Source of the DNA: Salinisphaera sp. UBA6602 | GTDB lineage: Bacteria > Pseudomonadota > Gammaproteobacteria > Nevskiales > Salinisphaeraceae | Direction: 5' to 3' | DNA length: 13,900 bases | Assembly (NCBI GenBank): GCA_002433465.1 | Contig: DJIE01000272.1 | Location: forward strand, 1 to 13,900 | Shown here: one piece after another, positions 7,100 to 13,900 of the stretch | How positions within the stretch are numbered: the stretch's first letter is position 1 | Layout of the letters: each line of letters opens with the position of its first letter | The notes under the pieces: model-generated | What the model saw: only the letters and a program-made list of their open reading frames with translations | What the model was told of the DNA's origin: nothing | Databases searched by the model: none | Program-made: the position numbers and the translations under genes

Positions 7100-8281
7100 T
7101 CAGCCCCAGATACGCTTCGAAGCGAGCGCTGCGCCTTCGCCCAGCGACCCGAGCTTGGCCCAGGCCACATCCGGTGCCACGAATTCATAGCTGGCGAAGG
7201 TGCCAAAACCACAGTCGGTGCCGGCGATGACGCGCTCGCGATCGCCCACGGCATCCACGGCGGCACAGATACGGTTGGCCACGACCTGCGGGTGTTCGAG
7301 GTAGTTGGTGGTGACGTCGATCACGCCGGGCAGTAGCAGCATGCCGTCCGGTAGCGGATGCTGCTTGAAGGCAACGGTTTCGTGCTCGTGGCGCGGATTG
7401 CCGAGCGGGATGCTCAATGCGCCCACGTTGGCCCGATAGAGAATCGGCAGCAGCTCGTCCACCGGCACGTCGTCCTGGTGCGGGCCTTGCCAGTTGCCCC
7501 AGCACACGTGCAGGCGCACCTTCTCGGGCGGGATATCGGCCAGCGCGAGGTTGATCGCTTCTACATGCAGTTCCACGCGTTCGAGGAAAGTGCCGAGCGG
7601 CGCGTCGCCAAACATCACCACGCGTTCCATGGCCAGGTCCGGTGCATCGAGTTGCAGCAGATGGCCGCGGGCGACGATGGCGTCGTATTCCTTTTTCATC
7701 TCTTTCGCGACGGCCAGTACATAGTCGCGGTCGGTGCGGTACGCCGGGTTATTCTCGGCGCGCAGCATGGTCGTTGTCACCACGCCGGGGGACGCCGCGG
7801 TCATGAAGGTTTCGGCCGGTTTCGGATGATGGGCCAGGCCGCGATCGAAGGCATCCAGCTCGGCGGTGACGCCCGCCAGCGAGTCTTCGTAGTGGACGGC
7901 CTGCTGAGCTTCGGCCGTATCCCACACCCGGGCCAGATCTTCCGCCACGCCGATCTGGCGTGCCATATGGTCGGCATAGCCGGGAAAGCGCTGCATATCG
8001 AGTGCGGTCTTGCGCCGCTGCTCACCGCCGAAGCCGCTCATGCGCTCGACCACGTAAGTGGAAAACCCGACGCGCGGCGCTTCGCCGTCGTTGATCACAT
8101 CCAGCCCGGCATCGATCTGACCTTTAACCGCCTGGGCCACGCCCTCGTCGATACGGCGAGCCAGCTCGTCGGCGTCCACTGGCTTACCTTTTTCCTGCTT
8201 GACCAGCAGTTCCGACAGCGCGCGCGGACGCGGAAGGCTGCCGGTATGGGTGGTCAGTATTCGATCGCGGCTGTGTTGCAT
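7100..8281 (-). CDS. MetE C-terminal-type (cobalamin-independent methionine synthase-like) zinc methyltransferase
   Basis: 393 residues, about half the length of full MetE, so it is a stand-alone catalytic barrel of the UROD/MetE-like superfamily and not methionine synthase itself. Seen: ILTTHTGSLPRP (8-19), QIDAGLDVINDGEAPR (55-70), and the zinc-site pattern with His258 and Cys260 in RLHVCWGN, a Glu-rich loop near 299-301, and Cys357 in AGTDCGFG. Known: such proteins transfer methyl or alkyl groups to a zinc-bound thiol. Homocysteine is the usual guess, but methylcobalamin- or coenzyme-M-type substrates occur in relatives. Substrate here is unknown. The start at 8281 was chosen over a GTG at 8347 because the family begins near RILTTHTGS and a GAGG stands 5 bases upstream. 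It is convergent with the membrane-protein ORF and has no operon partner in the window. Confidence 0.9.
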   Translation of the reverse strand: MQHSRDRILTTHTGSLPRPRALSELLVKQEKGKPVDADELARRIDEGVAQAVKGQIDAGLDVINDGEAPRVGFSTYVVERMSGFGGEQRRKTALDMQRFPGYADHMARQIGVAEDLARVWDTAEAQQAVHYEDSLAGVTAELDAFDRGLAHHPKPAETFMTAASPGVVTTTMLRAENNPAYRTDRDYVLAVAKEMKKEYDAIVARGHLLQLDAPDLAMERVVMFGDAPLGTFLERVELHVEAINLALADIPPEKVRLHVCWGNWQGPHQDDVPVDELLPILYRANVGALSIPLGNPRHEHETVAFKQHPLPDGMLLLPGVIDVTTNYLEHPQVVANRICAAVDAVGDRERVIAGTDCGFGTFASYEFVAPDVAWAKLGSLGEGAALASKRIWG

Positions 8282-8733
8282 GGGGACCTCGACGTGAAAG
8301 TAGTCGCAGTCTACGTGGGCCGTACCTGAGGTGATGCCCCAGAACACGGGGTTTGGTCACACCTGGCTCGACCCGCGTAGCGACGTGAAACGGTCAGCAT
8401 ACGTTTGCGTCGACCGTCATGACGAGGGCAAGCCGGGCGCCGCATTTTTAATGGGCGAGTTGGTATCCGCTACAGCTACGCATGAGAGGCTCGCCCGGCC
8501 TAGCGCATAACGTGTCCGTTTTGAACGCTAGCAAGGCGATAGGGCAGGCCATGCATCGTGCATGACCGTGGTAGAACTCAACCTCAAACCGAGATACAAG
8601 GCAGCCATGGCTCGCCCGTGACGCCTAATCCGCGCGGCCACAATATGCCGGCCCCCGGCCAATGAACAGTCTGATGCTTCCGTAGTATCGTGAACCTGGG
8701 GCCGAGGGTTTGATTTGAATTGCTGGGGGCACC
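8282..8733. other. Intergenic region between divergent MetE-like and recQ-like genes, with a palindrome at 8550-8564
   Basis: About 450 bases that must hold promoters for both genes. The clearest signal is CATGCA-TCG-TGCATG (8550-8564), a perfect 6+6 dyad with the form of an operator. No strong sigma-70 promoter was found: TAGTAT (8683-8688) is a possible -10 for the recQ-like gene but lacks a good -35. A GGGGG (8725-8729) before the ATG at 8734 is its likely ribosome-binding site. No tRNA or small gene is supported. Confidence 0.5.
8287..8290 (-). promoter_or_regulatory. Shine-Dalgarno deciding the MetE-like start
   Basis: On the minus strand GAGG precedes the ATG at 8281 by 5 bases (GAGGTCCCCATG). 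It supports this start and not the 22-residue longer reading. Confidence 0.6.
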
Positions 8734-10665
8734 ATGGACGACCAGCCTGATCGCTTGCTTAAGGCGTATTTCGGTTACGACCGCTTTCAATCTGGCCAGC
8801 GTGAGGTGATAGAGCATCTGCTGGCGGGCCGTTCCGCGGCGGCGGTATTTCCCACCGGCGGCGGTAAATCGCTGTGCTATCAGCTGCCGGCGTTGGCGTT
8901 GCCGGGTATCACGTTGGTGGTATCGCCGTTGATCGCGTTGATGAAGGATCAGATCGATGCCTTGACCGCCCGTGGCATCGCCGCGCAGCGGCTGGATTCG
9001 AGCCTCGACGCCGAGGGTTACCGCAACGTGATGGATCGTCTGCGTTCAGGCGAATTGCGTCTTTTGTACGTGGCGCCGGAGCGGTTCAACAACGAACGTT
9101 TTCGGCAAACGCTGAGCCAATTGCGGGTATCGCTGTTTGCGGTCGACGAGGCGCATTGCATCTCGGAATGGGGGCACAATTTCCGCCCCGACTATCTCAA
9201 GCTGGTCGGTTTCGCCAAGGCGGCCAAGGCCGAGCGCCTGTTGGCGCTGACCGCGACGGCCACCCCGGCCGTGTTGGACGACATTTGCCGGGTACTCGAT
9301 ATCGGCGCCGACTGTGCCGTGCGTACGGCTTTCTATCGTCCCAACCTGAAGCTGCTGTTCTCGCCGACCACGGTGGAACAGCGTGACCATGATCTGCTGG
9401 CGCGTCTGAACGAGCGGCCGGCGGGGCCGACGATCGTTTATGTGACTCTTCAACGTACGGCGGAGCAGGTGGCGCAACAGCTGGCCGATGCGGGCCATCC
9501 GGCACGGGCCTACCACGCCGGCATGGATAGCGATAAGCGCAGCGTGGTGCAGGAGTGGTTCGTGCGTTCGAACGACGGCATTGTGGTGGCGACGATCGCG
9601 TTCGGCATGGGTATCGACAAGGCCGACATCCGCTACGTCTATCACTACAACTTGCCCAAGAGCCTGGAAAACTACGCCCAGGAGATCGGCCGAGCCGGGC
9701 GCGACGGCAAGAATGCCGTGTGCGAGATGCTGGCTTGCGCCGACGACCAGAACACGCTGGAAAATTTCGTCTATGGCGATACGCCCACGGCGGCAGCGAT
9801 CGATTCTTTTCTGCACGACCTATTCGCGCAGGAAGAGGAATTCGACATCAGCCTGTCGGCGCTCTCCCGCACGCATGACCTGCGTGAGTTGGTCGCGCGC
9901 ACGCTGCTGACTTATCTGGAGTTGCAGGGCTATCTGAAGGGCGGTACGCCTTTCTACGCCAGTTATCGATTTCGGCCGAAGATGACGTCACAGGAAATAC
10001 TGGCCCGGTTTGAGGGGCCGCGTCGGCAGTTCCTGGCCGAGTTGCTGCGCAGGGCACACAAGGCGCGCACCTGGTTCGACCTCGATGTAGATAGCGCAGT
10101 CGCCGAGATGCGCCAGCCGCGCGAGCGCATCGTAGCGGCGCTGGATTATCTGGGCGAGCAAGACATGATGGAAGTCACCGCAGCCGGCGTGCGTCATCGC
10201 TACCGCATTCTCCAACGCCCCGACAGCGTGAAGGCATTGGCCGCCACACTCTACGAGCAGGCGCTGCACCGCGAGGAGAGCGAGTTGGCACGGCTGCAGG
10301 AGGTGCTTGCGCTGATCGAAGCGGACGGCTGCCAAGTCGCGGCCTTGAGTGCGCACTTCGGCGAACAGCGCGACCCCTGCGGCCACTGCTCCTGGTGCTT
10401 GAATGACGGCACGCCGGTGCGCATTCCGGCCCGTCGCAAGACCGAGATCGATCCGGCCGTGTGGGCCGAAACGGAGACGCTGCGACGACAACACCCGAAA
10501 GTATTGGGCCCGGCACGTGTCGTCGCGCGTTTTTTGTGCGGCGTCTCATCGCCGTCGCTATCCAAGGCGAAACTTATCGGTCACGCCCTGTTTGGCCGCC
10601 TGGCGCATGTGCCGTTCGCGGCCGTGGAAAAGCACGCTCAGGATTCCGCACCGCCGACAGCGTGA
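8734..10665 (+). CDS. recQ: RecQ-family ATP-dependent DNA helicase with winged-helix-like segment before the zinc site
   Basis: 643-residue 3'-5' DNA helicase for repair and recombination. Seen: motif 0 FGYDRFQSGQ (13-22), Walker A PTGGGKS (40-46), motif Ia VVSPLIALMKDQ, DEAH (138-141) in VDEAHCISEWGHNFRPDY, motif III TATATP (173-178), motif V VVATIAFGMGID, and motif VI QEIGRAGRDG (316-325). The C-terminal half is unlike E. coli RecQ. After about 80 helical residues, a winged-helix-like segment (about 448-494) precedes the cysteine cluster Cys533, Cys549, Cys552, Cys555 (DPCGHCSWC). In E. coli RecQ the zinc site comes directly after the helicase core and the winged helix follows. No clear HRDC domain; a short conserved-looking tail (about 585-635) ends the protein. 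So it is a RecQ paralogue subfamily, and the symbol is approximate. Confidence 0.9.
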   Translation: MDDQPDRLLKAYFGYDRFQSGQREVIEHLLAGRSAAAVFPTGGGKSLCYQLPALALPGITLVVSPLIALMKDQIDALTARGIAAQRLDSSLDAEGYRNVMDRLRSGELRLLYVAPERFNNERFRQTLSQLRVSLFAVDEAHCISEWGHNFRPDYLKLVGFAKAAKAERLLALTATATPAVLDDICRVLDIGADCAVRTAFYRPNLKLLFSPTTVEQRDHDLLARLNERPAGPTIVYVTLQRTAEQVAQQLADAGHPARAYHAGMDSDKRSVVQEWFVRSNDGIVVATIAFGMGIDKADIRYVYHYNLPKSLENYAQEIGRAGRDGKNAVCEMLACADDQNTLENFVYGDTPTAAAIDSFLHDLFAQEEEFDISLSALSRTHDLRELVARTLLTYLELQGYLKGGTPFYASYRFRPKMTSQEILARFEGPRRQFLAELLRRAHKARTWFDLDVDSAVAEMRQPRERIVAALDYLGEQDMMEVTAAGVRHRYRILQRPDSVKALAATLYEQALHREESELARLQEVLALIEADGCQVAALSAHFGEQRDPCGHCSWCLNDGTPVRIPARRKTEIDPAVWAETETLRRQHPKVLGPARVVARFLCGVSSPSLSKAKLIGHALFGRLAHVPFAAVEKHAQDSAPPTA

Positions 10666-10698
10666 ACATGACTAATAGGTACCGGACGAGGACTTCCT

Positions 10699-10745
10699 GC
10701 GGGATTCGGCGACAGCGCGGGATTCGGGGGCAGTATGTTTAATTC
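10699..10745 (+). repeat. 18-bp tandem repeat ending in the GGCAGTATRTTTAATTC motif
   Basis: Two units starting GCGGGATTCGG at 10699 and 10717 match at 15 of 18 bases, counted by eye. The second runs into GGCAGTATGTTTAATTC (10729-10745), a one-base variant of 6309-6325. It lies about 35 bases after the recQ-like stop. Confidence 0.7.
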
Positions 10746-10883
10746 CCAAGTGATATGAGCGGCGGCCATTCGCCAGACGCCAACTCGGCTCACGTCAGTG
10801 CAACGACGACGGCGTAGGCGACAGCGTTTGAAAAGTGCTGCGTCGCTTGGATCAACAGGCTAAGTCGGGCCTTGTAGTGTGCA

Positions 10884-10905
10884 AGGCGCCGCGGATGCGG
10901 CGCCT
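10884..10905 (+). terminator. Strong hairpin, probable terminator between convergent genes
   Basis: AGGCGCCGC (10884-10892) and GCGGCGCCT (10897-10905) form a perfect 9-bp stem with a GGAT loop. CGTCGTTTATAT follows on the + strand, a poor but present T tract. There is none on the other side. It may end the recQ-like transcript, or act in both directions. Confidence 0.45.
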
Positions 10906-10999
10906 CGTCGTTTATATAGGCGAACTGACCTGGCCAGGGGCGGTCTGTTGGTTGGAGCCCGGTACGCGTTCGATTAGCCGGGGCGGCCGAAGCGGCGGG

Positions 11000-11869
11000 T
11001 CAATTCGCGACCGCCTGTTGATCGGCGAAGTCGCGGTAGGAATGCAGCGGCCGGCCCAGCAGGGTGGTGAGTCGCTCGACGTCGCCGGTTTCCGGGGCCA
11101 TGCCGTCGCTGACATAGCGCTCGGCCATGAGGCGCATTTCGTAGGCCATCCATTTCGGCATGACGTGGGCCATGTTTTGCTCGAAGGCGGTCGGGTCGTC
11201 GCCGCCGTAGGCGATGGAACGGCCGAGTACATCGGACCAGATCGCGGCGATGTCCGTGCCGGTGAGCGTATCGGGGCCGACCAGGTTGATGGCATCGCTC
11301 CCCAGTGTGGCCGGGGCCTGGTCGCGACGGATCAGCTCGAGGGCGGCGACTTCGGCGATATCGCGCACGTCGATCATGGCAACGCCCTTGCTGCCGATCG
11401 GCATCGGGTAAACGCCGTGCTCGCGGATGACATCCGTGACCATGATTTCGTTATCGATGAAATAGGCGGGGCGCAGAATCGTGGCGCTGAAGCCCATCTG
11501 CTCGATCATGCGTTCGGCGCCGGATTTGACCGCGAAGTGGGGCACGTTCGCGAAACGCTCGGCGTGAATCACCGACAGATACACAACCCGCTGGACGCCG
11601 GCCTCGTGGGCGATATTGAGCGCGATCAGGGCCTGGGTGAATTCGTCGCCGGCTACCGCGTTCAGCAGGAACAGGGTGGTTACACCGGTGAAGGCCTGGC
11701 GCAGTGCATCGATATCGAGCATCTCGCCCTGCACGACGTCGACGCCGGCCGGGAATGTGGCTTTCGACGGGTTGCGTACCAGAACGCGAACATCGGCGTG
11801 ACGTGCAACGAGTTGGTCGACAACCTGACGGCCGACTCGGCCGGTAGCGCCTGTAACAAGGATGGTCAT
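11000..11869 (-). CDS. NmrA-type NAD(P)-binding (atypical SDR) protein
   Basis: 289 residues with an N-terminal Rossmann fold. Seen: MTILVTGATGRVGR with the dinucleotide motif GATGRVG (7-13), VRVLVRNPSKA where an Arg after the second strand suggests NADP preference, VVQGEMLD, VVYLSVIHAERF, and ILRPAYFIDN. The Tyr-x3-Lys of classical reductases is not obvious, which is usual for NmrA-like proteins. Members are quinone or nucleotide-binding reductases or redox-sensing regulators; the role here is unknown. GGAG stands about 7 bases before the ATG. It is divergent from a LysR regulator across about 100 bases, so it is the likely target of that regulator. Confident in family, not in function. Confidence 0.9.
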   Translation of the reverse strand: MTILVTGATGRVGRQVVDQLVARHADVRVLVRNPSKATFPAGVDVVQGEMLDIDALRQAFTGVTTLFLLNAVAGDEFTQALIALNIAHEAGVQRVVYLSVIHAERFANVPHFAVKSGAERMIEQMGFSATILRPAYFIDNEIMVTDVIREHGVYPMPIGSKGVAMIDVRDIAEVAALELIRRDQAPATLGSDAINLVGPDTLTGTDIAAIWSDVLGRSIAYGGDDPTAFEQNMAHVMPKWMAYEMRLMAERYVSDGMAPETGDVERLTTLLGRPLHSYRDFADQQAVAN

Positions 11870-11970
11870 GTGAATCTCCGAGGTGTGTTGAGGAACGATT
11901 TGAAGTCTACTGGCTCAATTTCGTAGCGATAGACGCTATATTTGGACAGTCTGTCTCACTGGTGGAACAC
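11870..11970. promoter_or_regulatory. Divergent promoter/operator region of the NmrA-LysR pair
   Basis: About 100 bases hold two dyads: TAGCG-ATAGA-CGCTA (11924-11938) and GACA-GTC-TGTC (11945-11955). TATATT (11937-11942) is a possible -10 for the LysR gene, and its -35 is weak. LysR proteins usually bind such dyads next to their own gene and control the divergent neighbour. Binding here is inferred. Confidence 0.55.
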
Positions 11971-12864
11971 ATGAATCTAATCGCGCTTGCCGACTTCAAT
12001 CTGGTGGCCCGACACGGCGGGTTCGGCAAGGCGGCACGCGCTGCGTCGCGCCCGAAAGCCACGCTGTCGCGGCGGGTCGCGGAGCTGGAAGCCAGCCTCG
12101 ATCTGCGTCTGTTCGAACGCGGCGGCCACCGCCTGAAGCTGACCGAGGAAGGCCAGGCGCTCTATGAAAGAACGGGCGCGCTGCTGGCCGATCTGGAAGA
12201 AAGCACGGCCGAGATCAGCGCCGGCGGGCAGCGCCCGCGCGGGCGGCTACGCATCAGCGCGCCGCTGCTTTTCTCGCATGTCGCGCTCGGCAAACTTGCC
12301 GCCGAGTTCGCGCTCAAATACCCCGAGGTGCGGGTAGAGGTCACCACCGAGGATCGGCCGGTTCATATGGTCGAAGAAACCTACGACCTCGTGATTCGGG
12401 TCAATCCGGCGCCGCAGGAAAGCCTGGTCGGCCGCGTGTTCATGCGCGACCGGCTGGTGGTGGTGGCAAGCCCGTCGGTGCCTCGGCCTGCTGGTGACGA
12501 TGCGGTGCCGGCGGTGGTACGCGGTCAGGAAGACATGCGCGATAGCTGGGACGTGACGACCACGACCGGCCCAGCATCTATCGCGGTTCAGCCGGTTATT
12601 CGTCTGTCGTCGATGCTGATGGTTCGGGATGCGGTGCGCGCGGGTGCCGGGGTGGCGTGTCTGCCGCTGTCGCTGGCCAGCCGGGACATAGCCGACGGGC
12701 GATTGCTGCACTGGGGCACGCTGGACGCGCCGGAGATCGCGCTCTGGACGTTGTATCCGTCCCGCCGTTTTCTGAGCGCGCGCGTGTCCGCGTTCGTGGC
12801 GCATCTGAAAGAGGCGTTCCCGAACGGTACGCCGGATGAGCTCGCAGCGTATATCGATCCATGA
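11971..12864 (+). CDS. LysR-family transcriptional regulator
   Basis: 297 residues. Seen: N-terminal winged helix-turn-helix (about 1-60), with the pattern DFNLVARHGGFGKAARA, then RPKATLSRRVAELEASL and RLFERGGHRLKLTEEG. A linker helix follows, then a periplasmic-binding-protein-like effector domain from RPRGRLRISAPLLFSH to the end (VACLPLSLASRDIADGRL). Length is normal. The ATG at 11971 is preferred over the in-frame GTG at 11962 because GGTGG (11961-11965) then sits 5 bases upstream, and relatives begin MNL-ALADFNLV. It is divergent from the NmrA-like gene, which it probably regulates. Its co-inducer is unknown. Confidence 0.94.
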   Translation: MNLIALADFNLVARHGGFGKAARAASRPKATLSRRVAELEASLDLRLFERGGHRLKLTEEGQALYERTGALLADLEESTAEISAGGQRPRGRLRISAPLLFSHVALGKLAAEFALKYPEVRVEVTTEDRPVHMVEETYDLVIRVNPAPQESLVGRVFMRDRLVVVASPSVPRPAGDDAVPAVVRGQEDMRDSWDVTTTTGPASIAVQPVIRLSSMLMVRDAVRAGAGVACLPLSLASRDIADGRLLHWGTLDAPEIALWTLYPSRRFLSARVSAFVAHLKEAFPNGTPDELAAYIDP

Positions 12865-12968
12865 GCTACGCCTGCTTGCCGCGCACAGTGCCGTGCGAGT
12901 TGGTGCCCGGCGCTTTCACGAGCTCCCCGACAAGTCGCGGTCGGCTATTGGGCAAAAGACGGGGCGCC

Positions 12969-12996
12969 GCGGGCTAAGCCAACTTGCTTAGCCCGC
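12969..12996. terminator. Bidirectional terminator-like hairpin between convergent genes
   Basis: GCGGGCTAAGC (12969-12979) and GCTTAGCCCGC (12986-12996) form a perfect 11-bp stem with a 6-base loop. It lies between the LysR stop and the decarboxylase-like stop. No T run follows on the + strand. On the minus strand GGCGCCCCGTCTTTTG follows, so T residues come late. It is probably shared by both transcripts. Confidence 0.65.
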
Positions 12997-13004
12997 CTGA
13001 TCCG

Positions 13005-13900
13005 TTACGGGTTACGCGGTCCGGTCGGCCCGTAGTCGAAGTCCGCGACGGCCGGGCCGAAGGTCTTCAAGCCCGCCGGTGCGTCCTTCGGGTCGAGCTT
13101 GAGGATCAGGAAAGCGCCTTGGTCGGAGGATTCGATTCTCGTGAGCGCGTCTTCGAGTTCGCCGTGGGTGGCGGCGTGATACGAGACCATGTTCGCGTTG
13201 GCGTTGAACGCCTGCGGCAGGCGGGCGTAGTCCCAGGCAGCGATATCGTTGTAGGCGCGGTCCATGCCGAGTATGTAGCGTTCGATGGTGTAGCCATCGT
13301 TGTCGATCAGCACGATGATCGGGCGCTGGTCGTAGCGCAGGATCGACGACAGCTCCTGGGCGGTGAGCTGGAACGAGCCGTCGCCGATGAACAGCAGGTG
13401 CCGGCGCTCGGGCGCGGCGAGCAGGCTGCCGAACAGGGCGGGCAGCGTGTAGCCGATCGCGCCCCAGATGTTGGATGCCACGTAGGCGGTGTCTGCCGGC
13501 AGACGCTGGGCAGACAGGCCGATATTCGACGTGCCGGCTTCGGCGATCACGACATCGCCGGCGCGCAGGAACTGGGCCATGCGGGGCCAGAGTCGTGCGT
13601 GGGTCAGCGCGTCGCCGGGCGCGCTCGGGTCTTGCTCGGCCGGCGCGGGCTTTGTCGTATTGGCAACGGTCGCTGCGGCGTTACGCTGCGGCAGTGCCTC
13701 CACCAGGCGGTCGAGCAGTTCGGCGCCGACCACGCCCTCGTAGTAGTCCGGGCCGACCGTCACGCGGTGGTTTCGCACGTCCACGACCGATTCGAAGGGC
13801 AGCTGGGCGGTGAAGTTGCCCGAATTGCTTTCGATGAAGCGCGGCGACGTGATGACGAGAAAGTCTGCCGATTCGACGCGCTCGCGTACGTCGGCGCTTG
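13005..13900 (-). CDS. Pyruvate/indolepyruvate decarboxylase-like ThDP enzyme, C-terminal part
   Basis: Only the last 298 or so codons are in the window; the frame is open to base 13900 and the N-terminal domain is outside. Seen: the middle-domain segment VRERVESADFLVI, then SNSGNFTAQLPFESVVDVRNHRV, and VAEALP-like helices. The C-terminal ThDP-binding domain has EAGTSNIGL, VASNIWGAIGYTLPA and the diphosphate/metal motif from GDGSFQLT to NDGYTIER, about 25 residues apart as the family requires. The NDGYTIE ending and AYNDIAAWDY match 2-oxo-acid decarboxylases (pyruvate, indolepyruvate or phenylpyruvate) better than acetolactate synthase. The substrate cannot be told without the N-terminal half and the active-site His pair. 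It converges on the LysR gene. Confidence 0.9.
   Translation of the reverse strand, partial: SADVRERVESADFLVITSPRFIESNSGNFTAQLPFESVVDVRNHRVTVGPDYYEGVVGAELLDRLVEALPQRNAAATVANTTKPAPAEQDPSAPGDALTHARLWPRMAQFLRAGDVVIAEAGTSNIGLSAQRLPADTAYVASNIWGAIGYTLPALFGSLLAAPERRHLLFIGDGSFQLTAQELSSILRYDQRPIIVLIDNDGYTIERYILGMDRAYNDIAAWDYARLPQAFNANANMVSYHAATHGELEDALTRIESSDQGAFLILKLDPKDAPAGLKTFGPAVADFDYGPTGPRNP

Larger units (their letters stand above)
10666..10999. other. Intergenic region between convergent recQ-like and NmrA-like genes
   Basis: About 330 bases with no supported gene. It contains an 18-bp tandem repeat merging into a TTTAATTC motif copy (10699-10745) and a strong hairpin (10884-10905). Otherwise nothing recognisable. 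Confidence 0.6.

Noticed and set aside
6997..7336. Small frames on both strands around 7000-7336
   Set aside because: They overlap the 3' end of the MetE-like gene and show arginine/proline-rich out-of-frame translation.
7358..8329. 323-codon + strand frame opposite the MetE-like gene
   Set aside because: Shadow of a well-supported gene; no domain and no ribosome-binding site.
8337..8351. CCCC-N7-GGGG hairpin upstream of the MetE-like gene as a riboswitch
   Set aside because: Only a 4-bp stem and no SAM or cobalamin riboswitch core could be recognised.
9046..9816. 256-codon - strand frame inside the recQ-like gene
   Set aside because: Antisense shadow; the + strand carries all helicase motifs.
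10666..10742. Short peptide MTNRYRTRTSCGIRR from 10668
   Set aside because: It is built from the 18-bp tandem repeat and the motif, with no ribosome-binding site.
10835..11926. 363-codon open frame on the + strand opposite the NmrA-like gene
   Set aside because: Antisense frame in GC-rich DNA. The - strand reads as a clear Rossmann protein, while this frame has His/Asp/Gly-rich sequence with no domain.

Overview
This is a GC-rich chromosomal window from a proteobacterium, most likely a gammaproteobacterium. The evidence is its class I nrdA-nrdB locus, the LysR/NmrA pair, a RecQ-family helicase and the codon style. The genus is not determined; a Salinisphaera-like organism would be my guess, at low confidence.

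Left part (1-3676, + strand): a ribonucleotide reductase operon whose two genes are separated by a complete BrnT/BrnA toxin-antitoxin module. The order is nrdA (5' end outside the window), brnT, brnA, nrdB, then a textbook intrinsic terminator. NrdB has Phe in place of the radical Tyr and Glu in place of the first metal-ligand Asp. This is the signature of class Ic (Mn/Fe) reductases such as that of Chlamydia trachomatis.

Middle (3677-7099): an A+T-richer, foreign-looking stretch. It starts 12 bases after the nrd terminator with a large SIR2-P-loop NTPase (STAND-like) protein, probably an NAD-depleting anti-phage sensor/effector. Then comes a repeat-rich non-coding segment with degenerate copies of a motif ending TTTAATTC. 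A small polytopic membrane protein of unknown function, with a doubtful start codon, follows. A structured inverted repeat closes the stretch. This is the best place to look for an undescribed system.

Right part (7100-13900): ordinary GC-rich genes. They are a stand-alone MetE C-terminal-type methyltransferase (-), a RecQ-family helicase with a winged-helix-like region before its zinc site (+), an NmrA-type NAD(P)-binding protein (-) divergent from a LysR regulator (+), and the C-terminal part of a pyruvate/indolepyruvate decarboxylase-like ThDP enzyme (-). Hairpin terminators lie between the convergent pairs. Another copy of the TTTAATTC motif, with an 18-bp tandem repeat, lies after the recQ-like gene.

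Working together: NrdA and NrdB make dNTPs. BrnTA appears to be carried on the same transcript. The SIR2-STAND gene sits where it could receive read-through from that transcript. The LysR protein probably controls its divergent NmrA neighbour.
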